Positions 33,872 to 42,103 of a stretch of DNA of 64,000 nucleotides are shown here, one piece after another; position 1 is the stretch's first letter; every line of letters starts with the position of its first letter. The DNA comes from Candidatus Promineifilum breve (GTDB lineage Bacteria; Chloroflexota; Anaerolineae; Promineifilales; Promineifilaceae). The translations under genes were made by a program, and so were the position numbers. The stretch is from positions 2,024,726 to 2,088,725 of the forward strand of contig NZ_LN890655.1 in the NCBI RefSeq assembly GCF_900066015.1. The letters run 5' to 3'. Below the pieces are notes generated by a model. It saw only the letters and a program-made list of their open reading frames with translations. It did no database searches and was not told the DNA's origin.

Positions 33872-34423
33872 ATGGAGCATGAAGAGAGATTCTATTTATT
33901 GATGATGGCCGCGCTCGACGACGAGCTGCCGCTCGAAGAACGCGACGAACTGGACGCGCATCTGCGGCTGTGTGCCGACTGCGCCCACGAGTGGCGCACG
34001 CTGACGGCGATCGAGATGCTCTTTCGCCAGACGCCGCTGCTGATGCCGGCCGTCGATTTCGCCGAGCGCACACTGGCCCGGCTGCCCAATCGCCGCGCGC
34101 GCCGCATGGCATTGGGCGCGCTCTATGGCCTCATGTTGCTGTCGGGCATTGTGCCGCTGGTCATTGGCCTGTTCGTGGCCGCCCGCTACGCGCCCATCCT
34201 GAGCCGGCCGGAATTGCTGGGCGGCATCTGGTCGTCCATCAGCGGCGTCGGCCGCGCGCTGGCGACGATCATCGGAGCTTTGCTGAGCGGCGCGGGGCGT
34301 TTTGTCATCGAACAACCGGCCCTCATCGGCTGGTTTATTATCCTTGCGGGTCTTGTATTCCTGTGGGGCGGCGTCTTCCAGCGATTGCTCATGCAACCCG
34401 TCGAGGTCGCCTCACGTAATTAG
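33872..34423 (+). CDS. Zinc-finger anti-sigma factor (membrane)
   Basis: A 183-residue protein. The N-terminal 45 residues contain the ZAS motif His-x3-Cys-x2-Cys in AHLRLCADCAHEW, which binds zinc and the sigma factor in this family. Two hydrophobic segments follow (MALGALYGLMLLSGIVPLVIG and WFIILAGLVFLWGGVF), so the sensor part is in the membrane. GGGAGAG precedes the ATG. It sits directly after the ECF gene. Inference: holds the sigma factor inactive until an envelope signal arrives. Confidence 0.9.
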   Translation: MEHEERFYLLMMAALDDELPLEERDELDAHLRLCADCAHEWRTLTAIEMLFRQTPLLMPAVDFAERTLARLPNRRARRMALGALYGLMLLSGIVPLVIGLFVAARYAPILSRPELLGGIWSSISGVGRALATIIGALLSGAGRFVIEQPALIGWFIILAGLVFLWGGVFQRLLMQPVEVASRN

Positions 34424-34473
34424 GTATACAGGACGCAGGAGTATTGGAAACACAACCTGCAAGGAGCAGTGAA

Positions 34474-35589
34474 ATGAAACGACGTGTCCTCATTCCATTC
34501 GTATTGGCGCTGCTGATCATGGCCGCGCTGGTGCCGGCGACTTTCGCCGCGCCGTCGTTCGACACGATCATCGACGAGAACGAGGTCGTCAACAATGACG
34601 TCGTCGTCTTCGATGGTGATCTGGTCATTCGCGACGGGGCCATCGTCAACGGCGACGTGACCGTATTCAACGGCGACGCGCTGGTCGACGGCCAGATCAA
34701 CGGCAGCCTGGCGCTGTTCAACGGCGATGTGGTGGCCGGGCCGGGCGCGGTCGTGACCGGCGAGTGCGTCCTTCTGAACGGCGGGGTCAGCACCGAAAGC
34801 CCTCTCAGCGGCTGCACCGCCGTCCAGAGCTTTGATTTCGATCAGGATTGGCTCAATGAGATCCCCGGGGTGCCGGCGATGCCGGAATTGCCGGCTGTGC
34901 CCGAAATGCCCGCCGTGCCGGCTGTGCCGGAAATTCCGGTGGCCCCGATTATTCCTTCGCCGGAATCGCGCTTCCGCAATGGGACGGCCGTTTTCTTTGG
35001 CATCCTCTCCAGCAGCCTGTTGTTTGGCTTGCTGGGCTTGCTGGCCGGGGCCATCATGCCCAACCAGTTGCGCCAGATCGTGACCACGGCACGCGATAAG
35101 TCGATGGTCAGTGGCGCGGCCGGGGCGCTGACGGCCGTGGCTGTGCCGTCGCTCATCATCCTGCTGATACCGGTGTCGATCTTGCTGATCTTCGTCTGCA
35201 TCGGCCTGCTGGGCTTCCCGATCATGTTCCTGCTGGCGATGGGGCTGGTGGCCGGTGGCTTCCTGGGCTGGATCGCCGTGGGCACGTGGCTGGGGATGCG
35301 GCTGTTTGGCCGGGGCAAGGGCGGCAACGGTGGCGACCACATCATTCGTTCGGCCGCTCTGGGCACGGCCCTGCTGACCTTCATCGTCCAGTTGTTGGGC
35401 GTGATCTCGTTCGGCATTGCCGGCGGCCTGATGGCCGTGGTGGTGTCGTTCATCGGCCTGGGCGCGGTGGCCCTGACGCAGTTTGGCCTGAAGCCGTATC
35501 CGCGCCGGCCGCAACCGAGCGCGCCGGGCAACACCCCCGACGCGGGCAAGGTTGATGCCGTATTGGGCACGCTGCCGCCGGAAATCTAG
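34474..35589 (+). CDS. Bactofilin-like repeat plus multi-TM membrane protein
   Basis: A 371-residue protein. AAGGAG lies 7 nt before ATG 34474. A signal peptide (IPFVLALLIMAALVPATFAA) is followed by about 90 residues of right-handed beta-helix-like repeats with period 6 (NDVVVFDGDLVIRDGAIVNG), like bactofilin or polymer-forming cytoskeletal domains but exported. Then a Pro-rich hinge (VPAMPELPAVPEMPAVP), and four to five helices to the C-terminus. Third gene of the ECF operon. Inference: an envelope protein induced by the sigma factor. Confidence 0.82.
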   Translation: MKRRVLIPFVLALLIMAALVPATFAAPSFDTIIDENEVVNNDVVVFDGDLVIRDGAIVNGDVTVFNGDALVDGQINGSLALFNGDVVAGPGAVVTGECVLLNGGVSTESPLSGCTAVQSFDFDQDWLNEIPGVPAMPELPAVPEMPAVPAVPEIPVAPIIPSPESRFRNGTAVFFGILSSSLLFGLLGLLAGAIMPNQLRQIVTTARDKSMVSGAAGALTAVAVPSLIILLIPVSILLIFVCIGLLGFPIMFLLAMGLVAGGFLGWIAVGTWLGMRLFGRGKGGNGGDHIIRSAALGTALLTFIVQLLGVISFGIAGGLMAVVVSFIGLGAVALTQFGLKPYPRRPQPSAPGNTPDAGKVDAVLGTLPPEI

Positions 35590-35596
35590 AGCGCTC

Positions 35597-35628
35597 GAAA
35601 CCGAGTTTTTTCTTGAAAACTCGGTTTC
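35597..35628. repeat. Palindromic element family A, copy 6
   Basis: Arms GAAACCGAGTTTT and AAAACTCGGTTTC around TTCTTG. Placed 8 bp after the stop of the bactofilin-like gene. Confidence 0.9.
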
Positions 35629-35636
35629 TCTCCACC

Positions 35637-35678
35637 AAAAAAAGGCGGCTACCCTGTTTAGGGTAGCCGCCTTTTTTT
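35637..35678. terminator. Bidirectional intrinsic terminator
   Basis: AAAAAAAGGCGGCTACCCT and its perfect complement around a GTTT loop. The A run and T run make it work on both strands; ends the ECF operon. Confidence 0.92.
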
Positions 35679-35697
35679 GCGCCCACGCTTGTTTCTA

Positions 35698-35748
35698 CCG
35701 CCGGTTATATCCCGCATCTATATCCGGGTATATAGAACTATCGGCGGC
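35698..35748. other. Imperfect palindrome upstream of small membrane protein
   Basis: Outer CCGCCG/CGGCGG and inner TATATCCCG/CGGGTATATA arms. May be a hairpin in the leader of the 35787 gene or an operator. Confidence 0.35.
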
Positions 35749-35786
35749 TAACCGCTATCCTAAACAGCATCGGTTTGGAGATGTGA

Positions 35787-36059
35787 ATGGCGGACAGGAG
35801 AAACAGCATGAAACAGCGCGCGATGCGGTTGGATTTGGCGGACAAACGAGTGTTCTATTTGATGATGGCGATGCTCATCACGGCCGTTGTGACCTTGTCG
35901 CTGATCAACGCCTTTTTGCTGCCGGACGATCTGTATTCGGCCGGGGCGGGCACGTTGAGCGCGATCGAGATGCGGTTGGTGGGCAACGCGGCGCAGACGG
36001 CCGACCCGGCCAATGGCGCGGTCGAGACGCTGCGGCTGGTGGATTTGCTGTCGCGATAG
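35787..36059 (+). CDS. Small single-pass membrane protein
   Basis: A 90-residue protein with one helix (VFYLMMAMLITAVVTLSLINAFLL shortened: residues about 23-45) after a basic N-terminus, then a soluble tail. Two starts are possible: ATG 35787 (GGAG 6 nt before) and ATG 35808 (AGGAG 7 nt before), so two N-termini may be made. No family recognised. Stands alone between a terminator and a convergent HD-domain gene. Confidence 0.65.
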   Translation: MADRRNSMKQRAMRLDLADKRVFYLMMAMLITAVVTLSLINAFLLPDDLYSAGAGTLSAIEMRLVGNAAQTADPANGAVETLRLVDLLSR

Positions 36060-36065
36060 GGGCAG

Positions 36066-36094
36066 AAATGACGAATTACGAATGACGAATGAAG
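36066..36094. repeat. GAATTAC heptamer remnant
   Basis: ACGAATTACGAATGACGAAT, a short half-element of the GAATTAC family just past the 35787 gene. Confidence 0.7.
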
Positions 36095-36145
36095 AGGGGG
36101 CGAGGCGTTGGTTATTTTTGCCGCGTCTGTGCGGTTGTTAGGGTA

Positions 36146-36790
36146 TTAGAGTAGGTCGGCGCCGGTTAACTCTTTATTGAGAGCCTCATATAGGGCGTGA
36201 TAGGCGGCCAGGCGTTGTTCGGCGGCCTTTCGCGCCGGGGCGGTGTGCATACTGGCGACGGTTTTGGGCAGCCAGTCGTTGGCCTGGGCGCGGTGGATGA
36301 GCCGCTCCAGCGTGTGCATGCGTTCGCCGGCCAGCGCGCCGCCCGTCCAGTGGAAGACGGCCGTCAGCCCTATCTTCGCCAGCTTGTCGGCATCCCATAG
36401 CACCTGTGATTCCAAGACGGTCAGCGGCTCCTCGCGCCACAGCCCCATGTGGTCGGCGATGGCCGCGGCCACGGCGTCGATCTTGCCCGGTGGGAAGTCG
36501 GTCGTGGGCAGGAAGGCGCGGGCATAGGCCGCGCCGGCCTGCGGATGGTGCTCGCCATCGCTGAACTTGCATACGTCGTGGAGCCAGGCGGCGGCCTCGA
36601 CCGTCTCCGCGTCCGCGCCGGTCAGTTCGGCCAGCCGCAAGGCCAGCGTCACGACCGTGGTCACGTGTTCCCAACGATAGTTAAACGACACTTTCTCCGT
36701 GCCGTGGCGGCCGTGCAGTTCGGCCAGGGTGGCGGCGTGCATGTGGTCGCGGGCGGCGTTGCGCCAGGGTATAATGGTGACATCATTCAT
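36146..36790 (-). CDS. HD-domain phosphohydrolase
   Basis: A 214-residue protein. HD-superfamily metal ligands are visible: His in YRWEHVTTVV, His-Asp in AAWLHDVCKF, His in IADHMGLW and Asp in LWDADKLAKIG. Known: such small HD proteins hydrolyse nucleotides or phosphate esters. GGAG lies 8 nt before the ATG. It converges on the small membrane protein gene and is alone on its strand. Substrate unknown. Confidence 0.87.
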   Translation of the reverse strand: MNDVTIIPWRNAARDHMHAATLAELHGRHGTEKVSFNYRWEHVTTVVTLALRLAELTGADAETVEAAAWLHDVCKFSDGEHHPQAGAAYARAFLPTTDFPPGKIDAVAAAIADHMGLWREEPLTVLESQVLWDADKLAKIGLTAVFHWTGGALAGERMHTLERLIHRAQANDWLPKTVASMHTAPARKAAEQRLAAYHALYEALNKELTGADLL

Positions 36791-36887
36791 GGAAGATCTC
36801 CCACAGTAGTCTACATAGAGGCAGCGAAATAGGCCATCTACGCTGCGGCTGGGGCTATATTACCGATTAACAAAATAATCAGGTGTC

Positions 36888-37048
36888 TTGTAGGGGGCAG
36901 GCAACCGGGAGCGGTGTTGCTGAAAAACAGGCGGCCTTCTCTCCCGGTTGCCTGCCCCTCTGCGGCCATGCCGGAAGAAGGGCGAGGCGGCGGCGAGACA
37001 AGGTGATTGGTTTCCACCACGCTTATCGCCGCCGCCTCGCCCCTACAA
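36888..37048. repeat. Composite nested palindrome in the HD-GH113 gap
   Basis: Outer arms TTGTAGGGG/CCCCTACAA enclose two hairpins: GGGGCAGGCAACCGGGAG with its complement (36894-36958), and GGGCGAGGCGGCGGCGA with its complement (36980-37042). It takes up most of the 292-bp gap; no gene or clear promoter is seen there. Confidence 0.85.
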
Positions 37049-37082
37049 CTCGCTTTAAATCCAAACTTGTTCGGAGGTTAGC

Positions 37083-39128
37083 ATGGAAAGAAAGAGAATT
37101 GTCAAGCGGCGGTTCATTCACCTGGCTTTCTGGCTGTCCTTACCGCTAGCCATCCTGACCCTCGCCGGATCGGGCCGCCCTCCGGCCGCCCGCGCCCAGA
37201 CCGAGATGCAGAAAGGCTTCTCCTACGCTACCTGGTGGCCGGGCAATTACAGCACGCCCGACGCTGATCTCGCCCTGGCCCGCCTGGCCGACACCGGCGT
37301 GACCTGGGTCAGCGTCATCGTCACCCAATATCAGGACAATCTCAATTCGACGGCTATCGCCCCAACCGAGGGCACACCGACCGACGCCGACGTCGTCCAC
37401 GTCATTGACGAAGCGCACCAATTGGGCCTGAAGGTGATGCTGAAACCCCACGTCGATCTCTGGGACGACCCGGCCCATTGGCGGGGCGAAATCGGACTCA
37501 ACTTCAACGCGACGCAATGGAACAACTGGTTCACGTCTTACCGGACGTTCATCAACCACTACGCTGATTTGGCCGACGCCCACGGCGTGGAGCAGTTCGC
37601 CGTCGGCGTCGAATTGAGCGGCACGGAGGCCCAGGAAACGCAGTGGCGCACGACCATCGCCGGGGTGCGCGCGCGCTTCAGCGGCCCGATCACCTATGCC
37701 GCCAACCACAGCGGCGACGAAACCTCGCTGACGTGGTGGGACGCGGTCGATCTGATCGGCGTCGATGCCTATTACCCGCTCTCCAACGTCAATAACCCGA
37801 CCCCCAGCCAACTGGCGGCGGCCTGGGAGCCGATCGTCGATCTGCTGGCCGATCTGGCCGCCGCGTGGGACAAACCGATCATTTTCACCGAGGTCGGCTA
37901 CCGCAGTATCGACGGGGCCAACAAGCACCCCTGGGATTGGCAGATCGGCGGCACGGTCGATCTGGTCGAGCAAGCCGATCTCTACCAGGCCGCTCTGGCC
38001 GCCGTCTACGATGAGCCGTGGTTCGCCGGGGCCTATTGGTGGAATTGGGACGTCGATCCCTTGCAGGGCGGGCCATGCGGCGTGGGGTACGAAATCTATG
38101 ACAAACCGGCCGAAAACGTGCTGCGGGCCTGGTATGGCGCGCCGCCCCGTTCTTTCGACCTGCCGCCGGCCGATTACGATACCAAGCTCGACATCTACAC
38201 CGACGCCATAGCCTCCGGCTGGCAAAACTGGTCGTGGGACGCGACGGTCAATCTGGCGGCCACGAACCAGGTCTATAGCGGTGCGCGCAGCATCTCGGCC
38301 GCCATCAACCAGCCGTGGGGGGCGCTCTATCTGCATCACAACGGTGTGAATACGACGCCCTATACCTATCTGGAGTTCTACGCCCGTCTGTCGTCGGCCG
38401 GGCAAGAGATCAGCGTCGTCTCGTTTGACGACGGCGACGAGGTGTTACGCGAGCGGCCGATCGGCGACTGCCGCTATACGGGCGGCGTGCCCATCACCGC
38501 CGGGACGTGGACGCGGGTGCGCCTGCCGTTGGCGCACCTGGCGGCCGATGGCCGGGTGCTGGGCGGGGTGGCAATCCAGGCCGCCCAGACCGGCACGTTC
38601 TGGGTCGATGAGTTGCGCCTGGTGGCCGCCGATACCGACGTCTACGCGCCGATCATCCTGACCCCAACCGACGACGGCTACGTCAGCGCGGCCAAGCCCA
38701 ACACCAAATACGGCAACCAGAAGACCTTGCGCGTGAAGGACGCCGCCAAGGACGTGACCAGCTACCTGAAGTTTGACGTGGCGGGCATCAGCGGCAGTGT
38801 GCTCAGCGCCACCCTGCGCCTCTACGTGACCAACCCCGGGCCGGATGGCGGCGCGGTCTATGGCGTTAGCAATACCTATGGCTCGTCGGCCGCGCCGTGG
38901 CTGGAGAGCGGCCTGACCTGGAACAATGCGCCGGTCATCGCCGGGACGCCGCTGGACAGCGTGGCCGCCGTGGCCCGCAATCAGTGGGTCGAATGGGACG
39001 TCACGCCGGCCATCGCCGGGAATGGGGTCTATAGCTTTGGGCTGCGCAATGGGTCGGGCAATATCGTCCACTATACCAGTGCGGAGGGGGTGGTGCGGCC
39101 GGAATTGGTGATTGAGTGGGGGCCATAG
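37083..39128 (+). CDS. Secreted GH113-like glycoside hydrolase with C-terminal DNRLRE domain
   Basis: A 681-residue protein; GGAGG lies 5 nt before the ATG. A signal peptide (HLAFWLSLPLAILTLAG) is cleaved near PAARAQ. Residues about 42-345 form a TIM barrel: LGLKVMLKPHVDLWDD, FAVGVELSGTE (acid on strand 4) and IIFTEVGYRS (acid on strand 7) match GH113-type beta-mannanases. A beta-sandwich follows (about 370-525). The last 165 residues (DDGYVSAAKPNTKYGNQKTL, YLKFDVAGIS, LTWNNAP) are a DNRLRE/CBM96-like domain. Inference: extracellular breakdown of a beta-glycan such as mannan. Confidence 0.9.
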   Translation: MERKRIVKRRFIHLAFWLSLPLAILTLAGSGRPPAARAQTEMQKGFSYATWWPGNYSTPDADLALARLADTGVTWVSVIVTQYQDNLNSTAIAPTEGTPTDADVVHVIDEAHQLGLKVMLKPHVDLWDDPAHWRGEIGLNFNATQWNNWFTSYRTFINHYADLADAHGVEQFAVGVELSGTEAQETQWRTTIAGVRARFSGPITYAANHSGDETSLTWWDAVDLIGVDAYYPLSNVNNPTPSQLAAAWEPIVDLLADLAAAWDKPIIFTEVGYRSIDGANKHPWDWQIGGTVDLVEQADLYQAALAAVYDEPWFAGAYWWNWDVDPLQGGPCGVGYEIYDKPAENVLRAWYGAPPRSFDLPPADYDTKLDIYTDAIASGWQNWSWDATVNLAATNQVYSGARSISAAINQPWGALYLHHNGVNTTPYTYLEFYARLSSAGQEISVVSFDDGDEVLRERPIGDCRYTGGVPITAGTWTRVRLPLAHLAADGRVLGGVAIQAAQTGTFWVDELRLVAADTDVYAPIILTPTDDGYVSAAKPNTKYGNQKTLRVKDAAKDVTSYLKFDVAGISGSVLSATLRLYVTNPGPDGGAVYGVSNTYGSSAAPWLESGLTWNNAPVIAGTPLDSVAAVARNQWVEWDVTPAIAGNGVYSFGLRNGSGNIVHYTSAEGVVRPELVIEWGP

Positions 39129-39184
39129 GGCCTGCCTTCAGTGGGTTAGTGCAGGCCCTGTTTAATTCACCATTTATTCGACGG

Positions 39185-39451
39185 CTAGTGACGCAATTCG
39201 GCGTCGATGCGCTCCCGCAGGAACATCTTAATGAGCGACTGATACGGTACGTCACGCTTGTTGGCCAACAGCTTTAACTCGTCCAGCATCGATTCCGGCA
39301 TGCGCATGGAGATCGTGCGTGTCGTCGGTTTGAGATTGGGAAAGATGACCCGTTCGGCCCGGTTCCAGTCCACGTACTCGGTTGAGTCGTGGGTGGCCCA
39401 GAACTCCCGTTCTTCGTCTTCATTTAGGAATTCAGGAATCGGCTTTAACAT
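39185..39451 (-). CDS. brnA: BrnA-type antitoxin
   Basis: An 88-residue protein from ATG 39451 (GAGAGG before it). N-terminus MLKPIPEFLNEDEEREFWAT, then TTRTISMRMPESMLDELKLL, the ribbon-helix-helix DNA-binding part of the BrnA family. It overlaps brnT by 20 bp. Known: BrnA neutralises the RNase BrnT and represses the operon. Confidence 0.87.
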   Translation of the reverse strand: MLKPIPEFLNEDEEREFWATHDSTEYVDWNRAERVIFPNLKPTTRTISMRMPESMLDELKLLANKRDVPYQSLIKMFLRERIDAELRH

Positions 39452-39731
39452 AGACCTCTCGTTCCTTGCGGTGCATGTCTCGCGCGGAGATAACTCTGAT
39501 CTTATCTGCCCGAACAACGAACGAAACAAACAATAACCTGCCCTTGTTTGTCCTGCCAAGCGCCAGGTAGCGCTGTTCCGTCTGGGAATGCTTTATGTCG
39601 TCGGCCGTGAGTAAGGGAACATTGAAGAATAATTCTTCACACTCACTGGCCGATACCTGATGCTTCAGCCAGTTTTTATCCTGATTACCCTCATCCCAGT
39701 CGAAGCCGGTTAGACGATGCACATCAAGCAT
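39432..39731 (-). CDS. brnT: BrnT-type ribonuclease toxin
   Basis: A 99-residue protein with the BrnT pattern: FDWDEGNQDKNWLKHQVS, then ECEELFF, EQRYLALGRTNKGRLLFVSF and IRVISARDMHRKEREVY. The late SAR-x-x-x-x-KE segment is typical. Upstream of and overlapping brnA, which is the usual toxin-first order. The pair is complete, so probably functional. Confidence 0.9.
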   Translation of the reverse strand: MLDVHRLTGFDWDEGNQDKNWLKHQVSASECEELFFNVPLLTADDIKHSQTEQRYLALGRTNKGRLLFVSFVVRADKIRVISARDMHRKEREVYVKADS

Positions 39732-39790
39732 AGATGTATATTATCATTATGGACGTGGTAATTCAATGGGTTGTGAGGCTCGACAGAGTA

Positions 39791-39818
39791 TTGACAACCG
39801 GCCACACCGGTTTATAAT
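39791..39818 (+). promoter_or_regulatory. Consensus sigma-70 promoter of the thrS T-box leader
   Basis: TTGACA (39791-39796), 16-bp spacer, TATAAT (39813-39818); both hexamers match consensus. Confidence 0.85.
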
Positions 39819-39831
39819 GGTGTTTCCGATC

Positions 39832-39865
39832 CAGGTGCGACGCACTTCAGAAAGTGCATCGCACC
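39832..39865. repeat. Palindromic element family H, copy 1, inside T-box leader
   Basis: AGGTGCGACGCACTTCAG and its imperfect complement ending GCATCGCACC. The same element is at 56931-56966. It forms the first hairpin of the thrS transcript, before the T-box. Confidence 0.8.
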
Positions 39866-39879
39866 CATATAGAGAATGC

Positions 39880-40170
39880 GTTGACCGGGACGAGTAATCG
39901 CCAAGTGCGCGCCAGAGAGCGGATTGCCAGCGGCTGAGAGCGACCGCCGCGAACAAGGCGACGAAAACCACCCGGGAGCGGCCGACTGAACGGTTGAGGT
40001 GAACCCACGGTTTGCCTCCCAGGGCAGACGAATCGTCTGCCCACCAACTAAGACGGCCCGGCCAGGCCCCGTTATCGGCCCAATCAAGATCGCCGGACGC
40101 TTGCGCCCGGTGAAGTTGGGTGGAACCGCGACCGCCGTCGCCCCAATAGGGGGCGGCGGCGTTTTTGTTT
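39880..40170 (+). promoter_or_regulatory. T-box riboswitch (threonine) controlling thrS
   Basis: Carries GGGACGAGTAATC and AGAGAGCGGATTGCC and GGCTGAGAGC of Stem I, a candidate specifier ACC (Thr, 39967-39969) followed by A, and the T-box core GGGTGGAACCGCG (40118-40130). A strong terminator follows (40132-40170). Known: uncharged tRNA pairs with specifier and T-box and stabilises the antiterminator. Raises thrS expression when threonyl-tRNA is low. The open reverse frame over this region is ignored. Confidence 0.92.
40132..40170 (+). terminator. T-box terminator
   Basis: CCGCCGTCGCCCC, ATAG-type loop, GGGGGCGGCGGCG followed by TTTTTGTTTT; overlaps the 3' side of the T-box core as needed for the switch. 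Confidence 0.9.
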
Positions 40171-40176
40171 TCAGAG

Positions 40177-40260
40177 ACGACAGACGACCGACGACGGCAA
40201 GCGAACAACGCGCGGCAATTCAGTGACTGTGGTCTGTCGTCCGTGGTCTGTGGTCCAACG
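40177..40260. repeat. GACGACAGACGACC-type repeat between T-box and thrS
   Basis: CGACAGACGACCGACGACGG, then the complementary CTGTGGTCTGTCGTCCG and GTGGTCTGTGGTCC; an iterated 7-bp inverted repeat. A related piece (GTCGGCCGTCCGTCGTCGG) lies at 21932-21951. Confidence 0.7.
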
Positions 40261-40269
40261 AGGTGAGAC

Positions 40270-42099
40270 ATGGCAGATAATGGTAACGTACCCTATATCG
40301 AAACAGAGCTATACCGCATCCGGCATTCGGCGGCCCACGTCATGGCCGAGGCGGTGAGTGAGCTATTCCCGGAGGCGCGGCTGGCGATTGGGCCGCCCGT
40401 GGAGGACGGCTTCTATTATGACTTTGACCTGGGGCTGGATGAGCGCGGCAAGCCGCGCACCTTCGCCCCCGAAGACCTGGCGCGCATCGAGGCCCGCATG
40501 GGCGAACTGCTGCGCGACAACGCCGAATTCCAGCATACGACCATGCCCGTGGCCGAGGCGCTGGCCTTTTTCGGCGGCCAACCCTACAAGGTCGAATTGA
40601 TCCGCGATCTGGCCGCGGGCAAGGTAGACGAGAACGGCGAGCCGACGGCCGAACCGGCGACCGAAGTCGGCATCTACCGCCAGCGCGATTTCGTTGACCT
40701 GTGCCGCGGGCCGCACGTCGGCCGCACACGCGACATCAAGGCCAACGCCGTCAAGCTGCTGCGTACCGGCGGGGCCTACTGGCGCGGCGACGAAAAGAAC
40801 CCGCAATTACAGCGCATCTACGGCACGGCCTGGCACAACAAGGCCGAACTGGACGACTATCTCCACCGGCTGGAGGAGGCGCGTCTGCGTGACCACCGCC
40901 GGCTGGGCAAGCAACTGAGCCTGTTCCACATCTCGCCGCTGGTCGGTTCCGGGCTGCCGCTGTGGCTGCCCAAGGGGGCCGTGCTGCGCGAGACGCTGGA
41001 GAATTTCCTGCGCCAGGCGCAATTGGCGCGCGGTTATCTGCCGGTCATCACCCCCCACATCGGCAATCTGGAACTCTATAAGACCAGCGGCCACTACCCC
41101 TACTACAAAGACAGCCAGTACACGCCGATCAAGGTCGATGAGGAAGAGTTCCTGCTGAAGCCGATGAACTGCCCCCACCACATCGAAATCTACCGCAGCG
41201 AGCCGCGCAGCTACCGCGACCTGCCCTACCGGCTGGCCGAGTTCGGCACGGTCTACCGCTACGAAAAGAGCGGCGAATTGACCGGCCTGACGCGCGTGCG
41301 CGGCTTCACGGTCGATGACTCCCACCTCTTCGTGGCCCCGGAGCAACTGGAAGAGGAGTTCATCGCCGTGGTCGATCTGATCCAGTACGTCTTCAGCACC
41401 ATCGGCTTCAGCGACTTCCGCGCGCGGCTAGGCACCAACGACCCGGCCAGCGACAAGTACGCCGGCGAGCCGGAGATGTGGGCGCGGGGTATCGCCGCCA
41501 TCCGCGGCGCGGCCGACAAGCTGGGCCTGAACTACACCGTCGAAGAGGGCGAGGCGGCCTTCTATGGCCCCAAGCTGGACTTCATCTTCCGCGACGTGCT
41601 GAAGCGGGAGTGGCAATTGGGCACGGTGCAGGTCGATTTCCTGCTGCCGGAGCGCTTCGGGCTGGAGTACACCGGCGAGGACGGCCGGCCGCACCGCCCG
41701 GTGATGATCCACCGCGCGCCGTTCGGCAGCATGGAGCGCTTTGTGGGCATCCTGATCGAGCACTTCAACGGCGCGTTCCCGCTGTGGCTGGCCCCGGTCC
41801 AGGCCACGATCATCCCCATCGCCGACCGCCACGTCGAATATGCCCAGCAGGCCGGGGCCGAATTGAAAGCCGCCGGCCTACGGGTCACGGTCGATGACAG
41901 CAACGAGCGAATGAACAAGAAGATTCGCGCCGCCCAGATGCAAAAGACGCCCTACATGCTGGTCGTGGGCGACAAGGAGATGGAGGCCGGGGCGGTGGCC
42001 GTGCGCACGCGCAACGAGGAAGACCGCGGCGCGCAGCCCCTGGCCGATTTCATTGAGCAGGCGACGCAGCTGATAGTCTCAAGGTCGATGGAGTTGTAA
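40270..42099 (+). CDS. thrS: Threonyl-tRNA synthetase, first copy (T-box controlled)
   Basis: A 609-residue protein lacking the N-terminal TGS domain of the 640-residue E. coli enzyme. The editing domain is intact: His19/His23 in RHSAAHV and Cys145/His149 in DLCRGPH. The class II core has LKPMNCPHH (zinc Cys), RYEKSGELTGLTRVRGFTVDD with SHLF (zinc His) in motif 2, and MIHRAPFGSMER in motif 3. The anticodon-binding domain (IIPIADRHVEYAQ, LRVTVDDSNERMNKKIR) is complete. Directly downstream of the Thr T-box. A second, diverged copy follows. Confidence 0.96.
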   Translation: MADNGNVPYIETELYRIRHSAAHVMAEAVSELFPEARLAIGPPVEDGFYYDFDLGLDERGKPRTFAPEDLARIEARMGELLRDNAEFQHTTMPVAEALAFFGGQPYKVELIRDLAAGKVDENGEPTAEPATEVGIYRQRDFVDLCRGPHVGRTRDIKANAVKLLRTGGAYWRGDEKNPQLQRIYGTAWHNKAELDDYLHRLEEARLRDHRRLGKQLSLFHISPLVGSGLPLWLPKGAVLRETLENFLRQAQLARGYLPVITPHIGNLELYKTSGHYPYYKDSQYTPIKVDEEEFLLKPMNCPHHIEIYRSEPRSYRDLPYRLAEFGTVYRYEKSGELTGLTRVRGFTVDDSHLFVAPEQLEEEFIAVVDLIQYVFSTIGFSDFRARLGTNDPASDKYAGEPEMWARGIAAIRGAADKLGLNYTVEEGEAAFYGPKLDFIFRDVLKREWQLGTVQVDFLLPERFGLEYTGEDGRPHRPVMIHRAPFGSMERFVGILIEHFNGAFPLWLAPVQATIIPIADRHVEYAQQAGAELKAAGLRVTVDDSNERMNKKIRAAQMQKTPYMLVVGDKEMEAGAVAVRTRNEEDRGAQPLADFIEQATQLIVSRSMEL

Positions 42100-42103
42100 G
42101 AGT

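Noticed and set aside
13491-35628. Palindromic repeats as insertion sequences
   Set aside because: No transposase, no target duplications visible; copies are 32 bp or simple unit arrays.
39747-40271. 174-codon reverse frame
   Set aside because: It covers the thrS promoter and T-box, which are strongly supported structures.
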